Part shown: positions 50,587 through 58,298 of the stretch, one piece after another
Numbering within the stretch: the stretch's first letter is position 1
Layout of the letters: each line of letters starts with the position of its first letter
Origin: Wenjunlia tyrosinilytica
Lineage (GTDB): Bacteria; Actinomycetota; Actinomycetes; Streptomycetales; Streptomycetaceae
Assembly (NCBI RefSeq): GCF_014646055.1
Contig: NZ_BMMS01000015.1
Span: forward strand, 124,001 to 188,000
DNA: 64,000 nucleotides
Direction of reading: 5' to 3'
The notes under the pieces: model-generated
The model's database searches: none
Seen by the model: the letters and a program-made list of their open reading frames with translations, nothing else
What the model was told of the DNA's origin: nothing
Made by a program: the position numbers and the translations under genes

Positions 50587-52709
50587 GGGGCGGTCCCTTC
50601 CAGGGGCTGGGCCGGGGCGCCGGCCGACGTCGGCGGACTCTGCGTCAGATGCACGTGCCGCGGCGGCTCGAGGATGTCCGCCAGGTCGTGGCTGAACGTC
50701 CTCTCGCCCCCGGGTGGCGGGTGCGCGGCGGGTCCCGGCGCGGCCTCGACCGGCTCGAACCCCGCCTCCGGGTAGAAGCGCGCCACCTTCCCGTTCTTCG
50801 CCGAGGGCCGGTGGACGCCGAGCACCCTCGACGCCCCCGTCTCCCGGGCGTGGCGCAGCACCGCCGACAGGCAGGCCCGCTCGATGCCGCGGGAGAAGAC
50901 ACGGCAGCTGAGCAGGAAGTTCTCGATCCGTGCCGTGCCGCCCTCGCGCCGGACGAAGACGGCGCCGACCAGCCCGTTGTCCCCGAAGCGGTCGGCGGAG
51001 TGGATGGCGAGCACCCGTGCGGAGGGGTCCTCGGCCAGCGCGCGGACCTGCTCCGGCCCGAGGCGCTCGGTGGTGAGGTTGAACTGGTTGGTGCGCAGGG
51101 TCAGCTGGGAGATCCGGCCGAAGTCGGCCGGCCGCGCCTCGGCCAGCCGCACCCGGACGTCGAGCTCGGCCAGGTACTCCTCCAGCGAGTCGAATCCGTG
51201 CAGGAAGTCCCTGCGGACCAGCTCGTCGCGGTAGCGCTCCGGGCGCCGCACGTCCTCGGAGGTCAGCTCCCTGACGGTGAACCATCCGTCGGCGAGGAGC
51301 CGCCGGGCATGCAGCGCGGGCTCGCTGTCCAGGCCCACCACGGCCACGCCGGGCAGTTCCTTGCGCACCAGCCCGCACTCGTAGGGGCTGTCGTCGGCGA
51401 ACACCAGGCTGTCCGTACCGATGTTCAGGTCCTCCGCCAGCCCGGTGAGGTGCCCGTGCTTGGGTGCCCAGTCGGCGACGACCCGGACGAAGTCCTCCTC
51501 GCGCAGCGTCATACGGGGGTGGCCGCGCAGTACCTCGCGGACCGGCTCGATGTCGTTCTTGCTGACGGCGGCGAGCAGCACGCCCTGGGACGCCATCTGC
51601 TTGGCCGTGCGCTGGAAGGCGCGGAAGGCCTCTCCGCGGTAGCTGTCGGCGACCTCGATCCCCTCCGCGCCGACCTCGCCCAGCACGCCGCCCCACACCG
51701 TCCCGTCGAGGTCGAGTACCAGGCACTTGCTGGTGCGGCCGGTCAGATGGCGGGCCAGGTGCCCCGCCTCACGCGCGTAATCGATCAGAAGTTCTGTGGA
51801 CAGGTGTGCTTTGGCGTAGGCGCTCATCCTGGGGTCCGTGGCGGGGTGTGCGGATTCGGCCAGATGCGGGTCGAGGTCCAGGACGACGACCCGCGGATGA
51901 CGGTCCATGAGCCGCAGCAGGCGCGCGTTGGCCTCCCGCCAGGCCGCCCCGAGGCGTGCGCGTGAGCGCAGGTCGACCAGCTCGGCGGCGCGGCCGGGGG
52001 CCGGGGGAAGGGTGTTGAGGACCAGGGTGCCGCGCGCCGCTCCGTGGAAGGCCTCCGTGAGCCGCTCCAGCAGCGCCAGCTTCTCCTCCAGCACCCGTTC
52101 CACGTCCGAGGGCCGCCAGGGCGTGGGTACCTCGTCCCAGACCGCCTGGGCGTCGAGCACGCACAGCGTCAGATCGGGGTCGGCCGCGTACAGCCCGCTG
52201 CCGGGGTCGGACAGCTCGAAGACGTAGGAGCCGAAGTCGGTCGTGTGCAGGCGCGGCAGCAGGCCGTGGCGGGCGAACTGGGCCGCCAGGGCGGGCAGTA
52301 GCGCCGACAGCGTGCCATGGCCCGTGACCGCCACCGTGACGGCCTGGACCCGCGGGTGCTCTCTGAGGACCTCGTCGGGATCCAGACGCGACAGCAGCCG
52401 CCCCGCGCGCAGCAGGTCGGCGCCGCCGGCCCCGGCCAGCAGGGCACGCAGCTCGGGGTAGCGGGCAGCGAGCAGGCCGTCCCGGTGCAGCCGCGCGAGG
52501 CGCTCGGCGTGGCTCTCTGCCTGGCTTTCGGCGTGACTGTCTGCCTGGCTTTCGGCGTGGCTGACGGTGTGACTGTCTGCCTGGCTTTCGGCGCGACTGG
52601 CGGCGTGGCTGACGGCGCGACTGGCGGCGTGGCTGACGGCGCGACTGGCGGCGTGGCTGACGGGGTGGCTGTCGGCGGCCGACTCCCCGGTGCGGCCGGT
52701 GGCGTTCAT
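50583..52709 (-). CDS. FkbH-like HAD-IIIC enzyme (glyceryl-ACP formation)
   Basis: A 708-residue enzyme. Residues 14-69 are 14 tetrapeptide repeats (SHAA, SRAV, SQAD, SHAE types). Residues about 90-320 form an SGNH-like N-terminal domain with VAVTGHGTLSALLPALAAQF and VVVLDLDPHLA. From about 325 comes the HAD-IIIC domain with Asp333 and Asp335 in LVLDLDGTVWGGVLGEVG, AVSKNDIEPVREVLRGHP, WAPKHGHL and LVFADDSPYECGLVRKELP. A C-terminal GNAT-like part (about 530-680) has LRTNQFNLTTERL and GVHRPSAKNGKVARFYPEAGF. It loads glycerate units on the overlapping ACP. The ATG is preceded by AGGGGAG, so the repeats should be translated. The pair is an orphan in this window. Confidence 0.93.
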   Translation of the reverse strand: MNATGRTGESAADSHPVSHAASRAVSHAASRAVSHAASRAESQADSHTVSHAESQADSHAESQAESHAERLARLHRDGLLAARYPELRALLAGAGGADLLRAGRLLSRLDPDEVLREHPRVQAVTVAVTGHGTLSALLPALAAQFARHGLLPRLHTTDFGSYVFELSDPGSGLYAADPDLTLCVLDAQAVWDEVPTPWRPSDVERVLEEKLALLERLTEAFHGAARGTLVLNTLPPAPGRAAELVDLRSRARLGAAWREANARLLRLMDRHPRVVVLDLDPHLAESAHPATDPRMSAYAKAHLSTELLIDYAREAGHLARHLTGRTSKCLVLDLDGTVWGGVLGEVGAEGIEVADSYRGEAFRAFQRTAKQMASQGVLLAAVSKNDIEPVREVLRGHPRMTLREEDFVRVVADWAPKHGHLTGLAEDLNIGTDSLVFADDSPYECGLVRKELPGVAVVGLDSEPALHARRLLADGWFTVRELTSEDVRRPERYRDELVRRDFLHGFDSLEEYLAELDVRVRLAEARPADFGRISQLTLRTNQFNLTTERLGPEQVRALAEDPSARVLAIHSADRFGDNGLVGAVFVRREGGTARIENFLLSCRVFSRGIERACLSAVLRHARETGASRVLGVHRPSAKNGKVARFYPEAGFEPVEAAPGPAAHPPPGGERTFSHDLADILEPPRHVHLTQSPPTSAGAPAQPLEGTAP
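52503..52670. repeat. 12 bp/24 bp coding minisatellite in the FkbH N-terminus
   Basis: Fourteen consecutive 12 bp units encode S-[HRQ]-[A/P/T]-x tetrapeptides. Three consecutive 24 bp blocks encoding VSHAASRA are identical at the DNA level, followed by degenerate SQAD/SHTV/SHAE units. Unit length is a multiple of three, so copy-number change keeps the frame. Confidence 0.92.
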
Positions 52710-53083
52710 GGCTGGGCTCCCCTGGCGCTCGGGGCCGGTTCCGGACCGGCTGTGGAGCCCTCAGGCTGGCCAGGAGCGGTGGAGGTGCGGTCGAGCAGCG
52801 GGGAGCGGTGTCCAGGGCGCTCCACCGTGCGCTGAGCCTCGGCGCGTACCGTGATGGTCGTCTCCTCCGCCCGGCGGCCCGGCGACCACGCAGGTCGTAA
52901 AATAGGTTTCAATACCTGCCCAAACGGCTTGCGGGGCACGGCTGGATGGTTCAACCAAGCTGGTCGATTCCGTTTCCCGAGCAGTGGAGATCGGACCGGA
53001 GGTAGCCTTCGCTCGTAGTGTGTAGCCGATATGCCAACGGCAAGGGTGGCTGGAAACGCGCCCACACGAATCGGGAGAGCTCG
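52710..53083. other. Divergent spacer, FkbH to methyltransferase
   Basis: 374 bases with no credible gene. Near 52905-52920 there is a local AT-rich island (taaaataggtttcaatacct) containing the inverted pair aggt...acct, the most promoter-like stretch of the spacer. It could serve the FkbH gene. Upstream of the methyltransferase a TAGTGT hexamer near 53016 is a weak -10 candidate. Confidence 0.35.
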
Positions 53084-53884
53084 ATGGAACGGCCTGTCTG
53101 GGCACCGCACGGCATCGATCTGACGCGGCCGAGTGTGGCCCGTATGTACGACTACTACCTCGGTGGCTCGCACAACTTCGAGGTGGACCGGGCGGCCGCT
53201 CGTACGGCGCTCGAGGTGTGGCCGGATCTTCCCATGATCATGAGGGCCAATCGCGCGTTCATGCGACGGGCCGTGCGCTTCGCCGTCGACTCGGGCATCA
53301 AGCAGTTCCTCGACATCGGCTCGGGGATACCCACCTTCGGCAACGTACACGAGGTGGCCCGGGCGGCGGCTCCCGACGCCAGGGTGGTCTACGTCGACCA
53401 CGACCCGGTGGCGATCGCCCACAGCGAGGCCATCGTCGCCGACGACGACCAGACCTCGGTCCTGCAGGCCGACCTGCTCAAGCCCGACGACATCATCGGC
53501 TCCGAGGCGGTGCAAAGACTCATCGACGGGGGCGAGCCGGTCGCCCTGATGCTCGTGGCGCTCCTGCACTTCGTCGGAGACCAGGACAGCCCCCGCGACA
53601 TCGTGGCCAGGCTGCGCGACGCGCTGCCGCCCGGTAGCTGCCTGATCCTCACTCACGCGACCAACGAGGGCTACGCCGACCCGGCCGACGAGGAGCGGGA
53701 CGTCTACAAGCGCATGGGCAGCCCGCTGATCATGCGGACCCGCCAGGAGGTCCTGAGCTTCTTCGACGGGTTCGAGGTCGTGGACCCGGGGGTCGTCTTC
53801 TACAGCCAGTGGCGGCCGGACGCGGCCGACGAGGAGGACCCGGCACGGTACAGCGGTTATGCGGGCTTCGGACTGAAGCGGTGA
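53084..53884 (+). CDS. SAM-dependent methyltransferase, DUF574 (Methyltransf_19) family
   Basis: A 266-residue protein of the large streptomycete DUF574 family. The N-terminal signature IDLTRPSVARMYDYYLGGSHNFEVDR... is seen in short as RPSVARMYDYYLGGSHNFEV. The SAM motif region is FLDIGSGIPTFGNVHEVA with VVYVDHDPVAIAHS. LVALLHFVGDQDSPRDIVARL and the C-terminal VVFYSQWRPD are also typical. The substrate is unknown for the family. ATG at 53084 follows GGGAGAG. Its stop overlaps the start of the c-di-GMP protein (GTGA), so the pair is translationally coupled and may share a signalling role. Confidence 0.92.
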   Translation: MERPVWAPHGIDLTRPSVARMYDYYLGGSHNFEVDRAAARTALEVWPDLPMIMRANRAFMRRAVRFAVDSGIKQFLDIGSGIPTFGNVHEVARAAAPDARVVYVDHDPVAIAHSEAIVADDDQTSVLQADLLKPDDIIGSEAVQRLIDGGEPVALMLVALLHFVGDQDSPRDIVARLRDALPPGSCLILTHATNEGYADPADEERDVYKRMGSPLIMRTRQEVLSFFDGFEVVDPGVVFYSQWRPDAADEEDPARYSGYAGFGLKR

Positions 53885-56088
53885 GCCAAGTGCCTCCAGG
53901 GCCTTGGGCGGCGAGCGCCGCGCGCACCGACGACGGATCGGCGGACGACGGCATCCGCCGCTTCGCCGCGATCTGGAGCCGGGTCATCGACCCGTACACC
54001 GCCACCTCGATGACTCGTGCCGAGCTCGAGGAGCATCTGCTTCCGCTCACCAGGAGGCTCGCGGCCATCCTGGAGAGCGTCCCCTTCGATGTGAGGCCGG
54101 CCAAGGACATCGGCCGGGCGATGGTGCAGGCGCACTGCACCGACCCCCAGGTGCTCTCGCAGAGCCTGACGGTGATAGACGCCTATCTGCTGCTGTACCG
54201 GCCGCCGGCCGAGAGCCTGCCGCCGGAGGCGGCCAGGGGCCATCTCGCCCGTCTCCAGCACGCGTTCGCCGCGGGCTTCGCCGAGGCGCTGCGCGACCGC
54301 ACCCTCGCCGAGCAGGAGGCGATCGCGCATGCCTCCCTGGCCGCGCAGGCCAGGGCCGAGCGGGCGCTGCACGCCAGCGAGGCGCGCTTCCGCGCGCTGT
54401 TCGAGGGCGCCGCCATCGGCATCGGCATCAGCGACCTCGAGGGCAACATCCTCGACGTCAACGAGACGCTCGCCCGGATGTTCGGCGGCCGGGTGGAGGA
54501 GTTCCGCACCCGCAACGTCAATGAGTTCATGCACCCCGACGACGCTCCGCACGTGTGGAAGCAGTACCGGGAGCTGATCCGGGGCGAGCGCGACCACTAC
54601 CGGTTCGAGAAGCCGTACTTCACGCACAACGGCTCCGCCGTGTGGACGAATCTGACGGTCTCCCTCATCCGCGACCAGAACGGCACACCGCAGTACCAGG
54701 TCGCGATGATGGAGGACATCACCGAGCGCAAGCTGCTGACCGACCGGCTGCGCTACCAGGCGACCCACGACCCGCTGACCGGGCTGGGGAACCGTGCCCT
54801 GTTCTTCGAGCGGCTCGCCGAGGCGTTCGACAGCGGGGACGAGTCCACCCGGCTGGGCCTGTGCTATCTGGACCTCGACGGGTTCAAGGCCGTCAACGAC
54901 AGCCTGGGCCACGAGGCGGGGGACCGGCTCCTGGTGGCCGTGGCGGAACGGTTCACGGGTTGCCTGACGGGCCGCAACCAACTGGTGGCCAGGATGGGCG
55001 GCGACGAGTTCGTCGCCCTCGTCGTGGACCCCGACTGCCCCGAGGAGGTGGCCGGGCTCGCCCGCCGCTTCCTGGCCGCACTGGACGCGCCCGTGCGCAT
55101 CGACGGCCGCGAGCTGTCGGTCACGGTCAGCATCGGTCTGCTGGAGTGCACCGCCGCCTCCATGAAGGCGGCTCAGATGGTTCAGGCCGCCGACATCACG
55201 CTGTACCGGGCCAAGGCCCAGGGCGGCAACCGCCTCGCCGTCTTCGACGCCGAGGCCAACGCCCGTGAGATCACCCGCTACGGGCTGACGACCCGTCTGC
55301 CGGCGGCGCTGGAGGAGGGGGAGTTCTTCCTCGAGTACCAGCCGCTGGTCGCCCTCGGTGACGGCCGGGTGATGGGCGCCGAGGCCCTGGTGCGCTGGCG
55401 CCACCCGCAGCAGGGTGTGCTCGGTCCCGACCGCTTCGTCGCGCTCGCCGAGCAGACCGGCCTCATCGTGCCGCTGGGCTACTGGGTGCTGGAGCAGGCG
55501 TGCCGGCAGGCCCGTGCGTGGCAGCTCGAACTCGAGCAGGGCGCCCCGCGGATCAACGTCAACCTCTCGGTGCGCCAGGCGCGCAACCCCGGCCTGGTCA
55601 ACGATGTGGCGCGGATCCTGAAGGAGACCGAGCTGGACGCCTCGTCCCTGCACCTCGAGATCACCGAGAGCGCCCTGATCGGCGCCGAGGACCAGGCACT
55701 GGACGCGCTACGCGAGTTGACCGACATGGGCATCGGCCTGGCGCTGGACGACTTCGGCACCGGGTACTCCAACCTGTCCTACCTTCGGCGTATCCCGGTG
55801 CACACGCTGAAGATCGACCGCTCCTTCATCAGCGGCCTCCAGCATCCGGACGCCCCAGGCAACCCGCGGGACGAGAAGATCGTCGCGGGTCTGGTCTCGC
55901 TCGCCCACACTCTCGACCTCGCGGTCACGGTGGAAGGCGTGGAGACCGAGCTCCAGGCCGAGCGCATGCGCGCCCTGCAGTGCGAGACGGCACAGGGCTG
56001 GTACTTCGCCAGGCCCGGCCCGCCGGACCGCATCACCGCGCTGTGCGCCGCGGGGGCCGACCGCTGGACGGGCGGCGCCTGCGCGTAG
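53881..56088 (+). CDS. PAS-GGDEF-EAL bifunctional diguanylate cyclase/phosphodiesterase
   Basis: A 735-residue soluble c-di-GMP enzyme. Order: a helical N-terminal region (about 1-165), a PAS domain (about 165-290) with ALFEGAAIGIGISDLEGNI and a PAC tail MMEDITERKLL, a GGDEF domain (about 300-460) with an intact active site in ARMGGDEFVALV, and an EAL domain (about 475-720) with MGAEALVRWRHPQ, LHLEITESAL, ALDDFGTGYSNLSYL and VTVEGVETE. Key residues of both domains are present, so it could make and break c-di-GMP, the signal that binds BldD in streptomycetes. The layout resembles CdgA. GTG at 53881 overlaps the methyltransferase stop. Confidence 0.93.
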   Translation: MSQVPPGPWAASAARTDDGSADDGIRRFAAIWSRVIDPYTATSMTRAELEEHLLPLTRRLAAILESVPFDVRPAKDIGRAMVQAHCTDPQVLSQSLTVIDAYLLLYRPPAESLPPEAARGHLARLQHAFAAGFAEALRDRTLAEQEAIAHASLAAQARAERALHASEARFRALFEGAAIGIGISDLEGNILDVNETLARMFGGRVEEFRTRNVNEFMHPDDAPHVWKQYRELIRGERDHYRFEKPYFTHNGSAVWTNLTVSLIRDQNGTPQYQVAMMEDITERKLLTDRLRYQATHDPLTGLGNRALFFERLAEAFDSGDESTRLGLCYLDLDGFKAVNDSLGHEAGDRLLVAVAERFTGCLTGRNQLVARMGGDEFVALVVDPDCPEEVAGLARRFLAALDAPVRIDGRELSVTVSIGLLECTAASMKAAQMVQAADITLYRAKAQGGNRLAVFDAEANAREITRYGLTTRLPAALEEGEFFLEYQPLVALGDGRVMGAEALVRWRHPQQGVLGPDRFVALAEQTGLIVPLGYWVLEQACRQARAWQLELEQGAPRINVNLSVRQARNPGLVNDVARILKETELDASSLHLEITESALIGAEDQALDALRELTDMGIGLALDDFGTGYSNLSYLRRIPVHTLKIDRSFISGLQHPDAPGNPRDEKIVAGLVSLAHTLDLAVTVEGVETELQAERMRALQCETAQGWYFARPGPPDRITALCAAGADRWTGGACA

Positions 56089-56110
56089 GTTCAACCGCGT
56101 CGAAGGCCCG

Positions 56111-56159
56111 GAACGACCGGGCGCGCAGTCCCGGAAGGGGACGCGCGCCCCGGTCGTTC
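56111..56159. terminator. Long hairpin between convergent genes
   Basis: gaacgaccggg plus cgcgc (56111-56126) pairs with gcgcg plus cccggtcgttc (56143-56159), a 16 bp stem with one bulged C. It lies between the c-di-GMP gene (ends 56088) and the GH105 gene (ends 56206). Confidence 0.75.
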
Positions 56160-56205
56160 GGTGGGCCGGCCGGCCCGCGGGGGTGGGGCCCAGGGCCGCG
56201 GTGGC

Positions 56206-57453
56206 TCAACGCGGGTGCGCGAGCTGCTCGTTCATGATGAGGAACGCGCCCAGGCCGTGGAAGTCATTGGTGTTGCGCTTGCGGCCGTAGTAGTAGGCCA
56301 GGTCGCCCACGTTGGTGCCCTCGGAGATGTCCTCGATGTTCGTCAGCCCGTCCGAGCCCAGTGAGACCTTGCCCAGGACACCCGCGTACCCGCGGTCGGC
56401 GACGCCCTGGTAGGTGGCCGCGTCCACGTACCCCCGCTGCACCGCGCGCGAGACCATGAAGGTGTACATCGCCGACGCCGAGGTCTCCTGCCAGTTCCTG
56501 GAGTCCGACCCCTTGTCGACGACCTGGTACCAGCGTCCCGACGAGCTCTGGTGGCGCGCGTAGCCCTTCGCCAAGTGCCGGACGAAGCCGATCAGCTGCG
56601 GCCGCCTCGGGTGGCCCGCGGGCAGCACCTCGAGGATGTCGACGCACGCCATGCCGAACCAGCCGATGGCGCGCGCCCAGTGGTACTTCGAGTGGTGGCC
56701 CGTGCCCGAGGACCAGGACTCCGAGCCGTCCTCGTCGTAGGCGTGGTACAGCAGCCCGTTGGACGCCCGGAGGTGCTGGAAGTACACCGCCAGGTTCCTC
56801 GCCGACTCCTCGTACTCGTAGGCGCTGTCCACGTCGTTGTACGTCCTGCCGTACAGCGCCAGGAACGGCTGGGCCATGTAGACGCCGTCCGCCCACAGTT
56901 GGCCGGTCCTGCCCGTGGCGTGCCACATCCCGCCGTCGGAGGTGCGCGGGTAGTAGTCCGGGTCGGGCTTCTGGTTGAACCTCTTGCGCAGCTTGTCGGC
57001 CGCCTTCTTGTAGCGCGGGTCCCCGGTCTCCTTGTGCAGCAGGGGGAGCAGTTGCCCTGAGCGCATCGAGTCGAGGTTGCCGAAGCTGTTGCTGATACTG
57101 CCGTCGCTTTTGACGAACCGGTTTGCCCACCCGACGATGTAGTCGAGGTAGGCCCTGTTCCCCAGGCGCTTGTGGACCAGGTACTGGCCGTACAGGTACA
57201 GGCCCGTCGTGTAGCCCCAGCCGCCGAGGTCGGCCGGGGTGGGGTGCCGCTCGAGGGTCGAGTCCACGACGGCCTTGGACCAGTCGGTCGCCGCGGCCCG
57301 CGCCCCGGCGACCGCACCCGGCGGGGGAGTGCGCGGGGTGACGGAGGCCGCGATGGCGGCCGCGGAGGGCAGCGAGAGCGCGCCCAGCGCGCCGGCCGCG
57401 CCCAGAACGACGGACCGGCGCGCGGGACGGGATGTCTCGGACGGCGAGGACAT
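56206..57453 (-). CDS. Secreted GH105/GH88-like unsaturated rhamnogalacturonyl hydrolase
   Basis: A 415-residue exported hydrolase that would remove the unsaturated uronic acid left by pectin/rhamnogalacturonan lyases. The N-terminus is Tat-like (RPARRSVVLGAAGALGALS). The mature alpha/alpha barrel shows WGYTTGLYLYGQYLVHKRLG, DGGMWHATGRTGQLWADGVYMAQPFLA (the Asp of WADG matches the catalytic Asp of the family), GHHSKYHWARAIGWFGMACVDILEVLP and WYQVVDKGSDSRNWQETSASAMYTFM. ATG at 57453 separates it from the decayed GH28 frame upstream with which it is in-frame. Gene order suggests a former pectin-degradation pair. Confidence 0.9.
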   Translation of the reverse strand: MSSPSETSRPARRSVVLGAAGALGALSLPSAAAIAASVTPRTPPPGAVAGARAAATDWSKAVVDSTLERHPTPADLGGWGYTTGLYLYGQYLVHKRLGNRAYLDYIVGWANRFVKSDGSISNSFGNLDSMRSGQLLPLLHKETGDPRYKKAADKLRKRFNQKPDPDYYPRTSDGGMWHATGRTGQLWADGVYMAQPFLALYGRTYNDVDSAYEYEESARNLAVYFQHLRASNGLLYHAYDEDGSESWSSGTGHHSKYHWARAIGWFGMACVDILEVLPAGHPRRPQLIGFVRHLAKGYARHQSSSGRWYQVVDKGSDSRNWQETSASAMYTFMVSRAVQRGYVDAATYQGVADRGYAGVLGKVSLGSDGLTNIEDISEGTNVGDLAYYYGRKRNTNDFHGLGAFLIMNEQLAHPR

Positions 57454-57493
57454 GTGAGTGCGGCCCTTCTCTTCGCTTTGCTTGTCGCTGGAT

Positions 57494-58056
57494 TCAGACC
57501 TGGTTGACGTTGGCGCCGGCGTTCCTCGGCACGGTGTTGTCGCCGCACAGGGCGTGCTCGACGGGTAGCGGCCCGGGCGGTCGGGCGCGTTGACGAGGCG
57601 GTCGCGGGCGAAGATGTCGAGGATGCCTCCCGACATCCCACTGCCCACGGTGATCCCGCTCCAGCGGCCGGAGAGCCCGCGGCGCTCCACGGCCACATGG
57701 GTGGTCGGGATGCCGACCCGCCGTCCATCGGCATCCCGACCCGACTCGATGACGACGCGGTCGTCATGGGTGTTGAACCCGCTGTCCACGACAGGGGCGT
57801 CCGTGGTGGAGTCCGGATCCACCCCGTCGCCCTCGGCCGCACACACGAGGACGCTGAACACCCGGTCCGGGAACCGGGGCGCCCGGATCCGGTCGAGGGT
57901 GGCCGGTGCCCTCTCCCACGGGTCCGGGCCGGCCGCGACCGCGGGCCCCGTGCCCGCGAGCGCCGGGCGCCCGAGACCGCTCCCGGCGACGAGCGCACCA
58001 CCGGTCACCAGGGCCGCGGTCCTGGCGAACTCGCGCCGAGAGGGCGTGCTGGTCAC
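57494..58056 (-). pseudogene. GH28 (polygalacturonase-type) pseudogene, internally deleted
   Basis: From ATG 58056 the frame encodes a Tat signal (PSRREFARTAALVTGGALVA) and the GH28 start DRIRAPRFPDRVFSV. It then jumps directly to VDSGFNTHDDRVVIESGRDA, GRRVGIPTTHVAVERRGL and GRWSGITVGSGMSGGILDIF. In intact GH28 enzymes these blocks are separated by well over 100 residues, so a large internal deletion removed the middle. After RPGRYP a one-base shift gives VEHALCGDNTVPRNAGA to a TGA at 57494-57496, while the current frame runs on into the GH105 gene. HDD retains the catalytic Asp pair region, but the fold is incomplete. Confidence 0.75.
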
Positions 58057-58097
58057 TGGCGCTCCTTGTGATGCGCTGACGATGGAATGAAAGCGGT

Positions 58098-58111
58098 TGC
58101 ATGTACATGCA
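58098..58111. promoter_or_regulatory. Perfect 14 bp palindrome upstream of the GH28 remnant
   Basis: tgcatgtacatgca is fully palindromic, 42-55 bases upstream of the pseudogene start, preceded by gaaagcggttgc, which resembles a LacI-family half-site. It probably belonged to the control region of the pectin genes and may still drive the GH105 gene. Confidence 0.55.
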
Positions 58112-58148
58112 GAGCTCTACTCCTGCTGATCCCGCCGCGTCAAGAAGT

Positions 58149-58231
58149 GGTCAGACCTTTCTTTGTTCTTTTGTGTTGAGCCATGCCTTGATTCGATGGA
58201 ATCCAGTCAGGGTCATAGGATAGGTCAGACC
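58149..58231. promoter_or_regulatory. Two GGTCAGACC palindromes, 74 bp apart
   Basis: ggtcagacc occurs at 58149-58157 and 58223-58231, each followed by t. GGTC-N-GACC is the core of operators for FadR-type GntR repressors (TGGTCNGACCA). Both lie in the spacer between the GH28 remnant and the LysR gene. A 74 bp separation, close to seven helical turns, would allow looping. Confidence 0.5.
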
Positions 58232-58298
58232 TCATGGGAATATTGAAGGGCAGGTCGGCGCCCTCCGCGCCGCTGGCGAGAACTCGCCGGTGATCGCG

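Noticed and set aside
53881-56088. Degenerate, non-catalytic GGDEF-EAL sensor
   Set aside because: The GGDEF and EAL motifs are both intact, so inactivity cannot be argued from the sequence.
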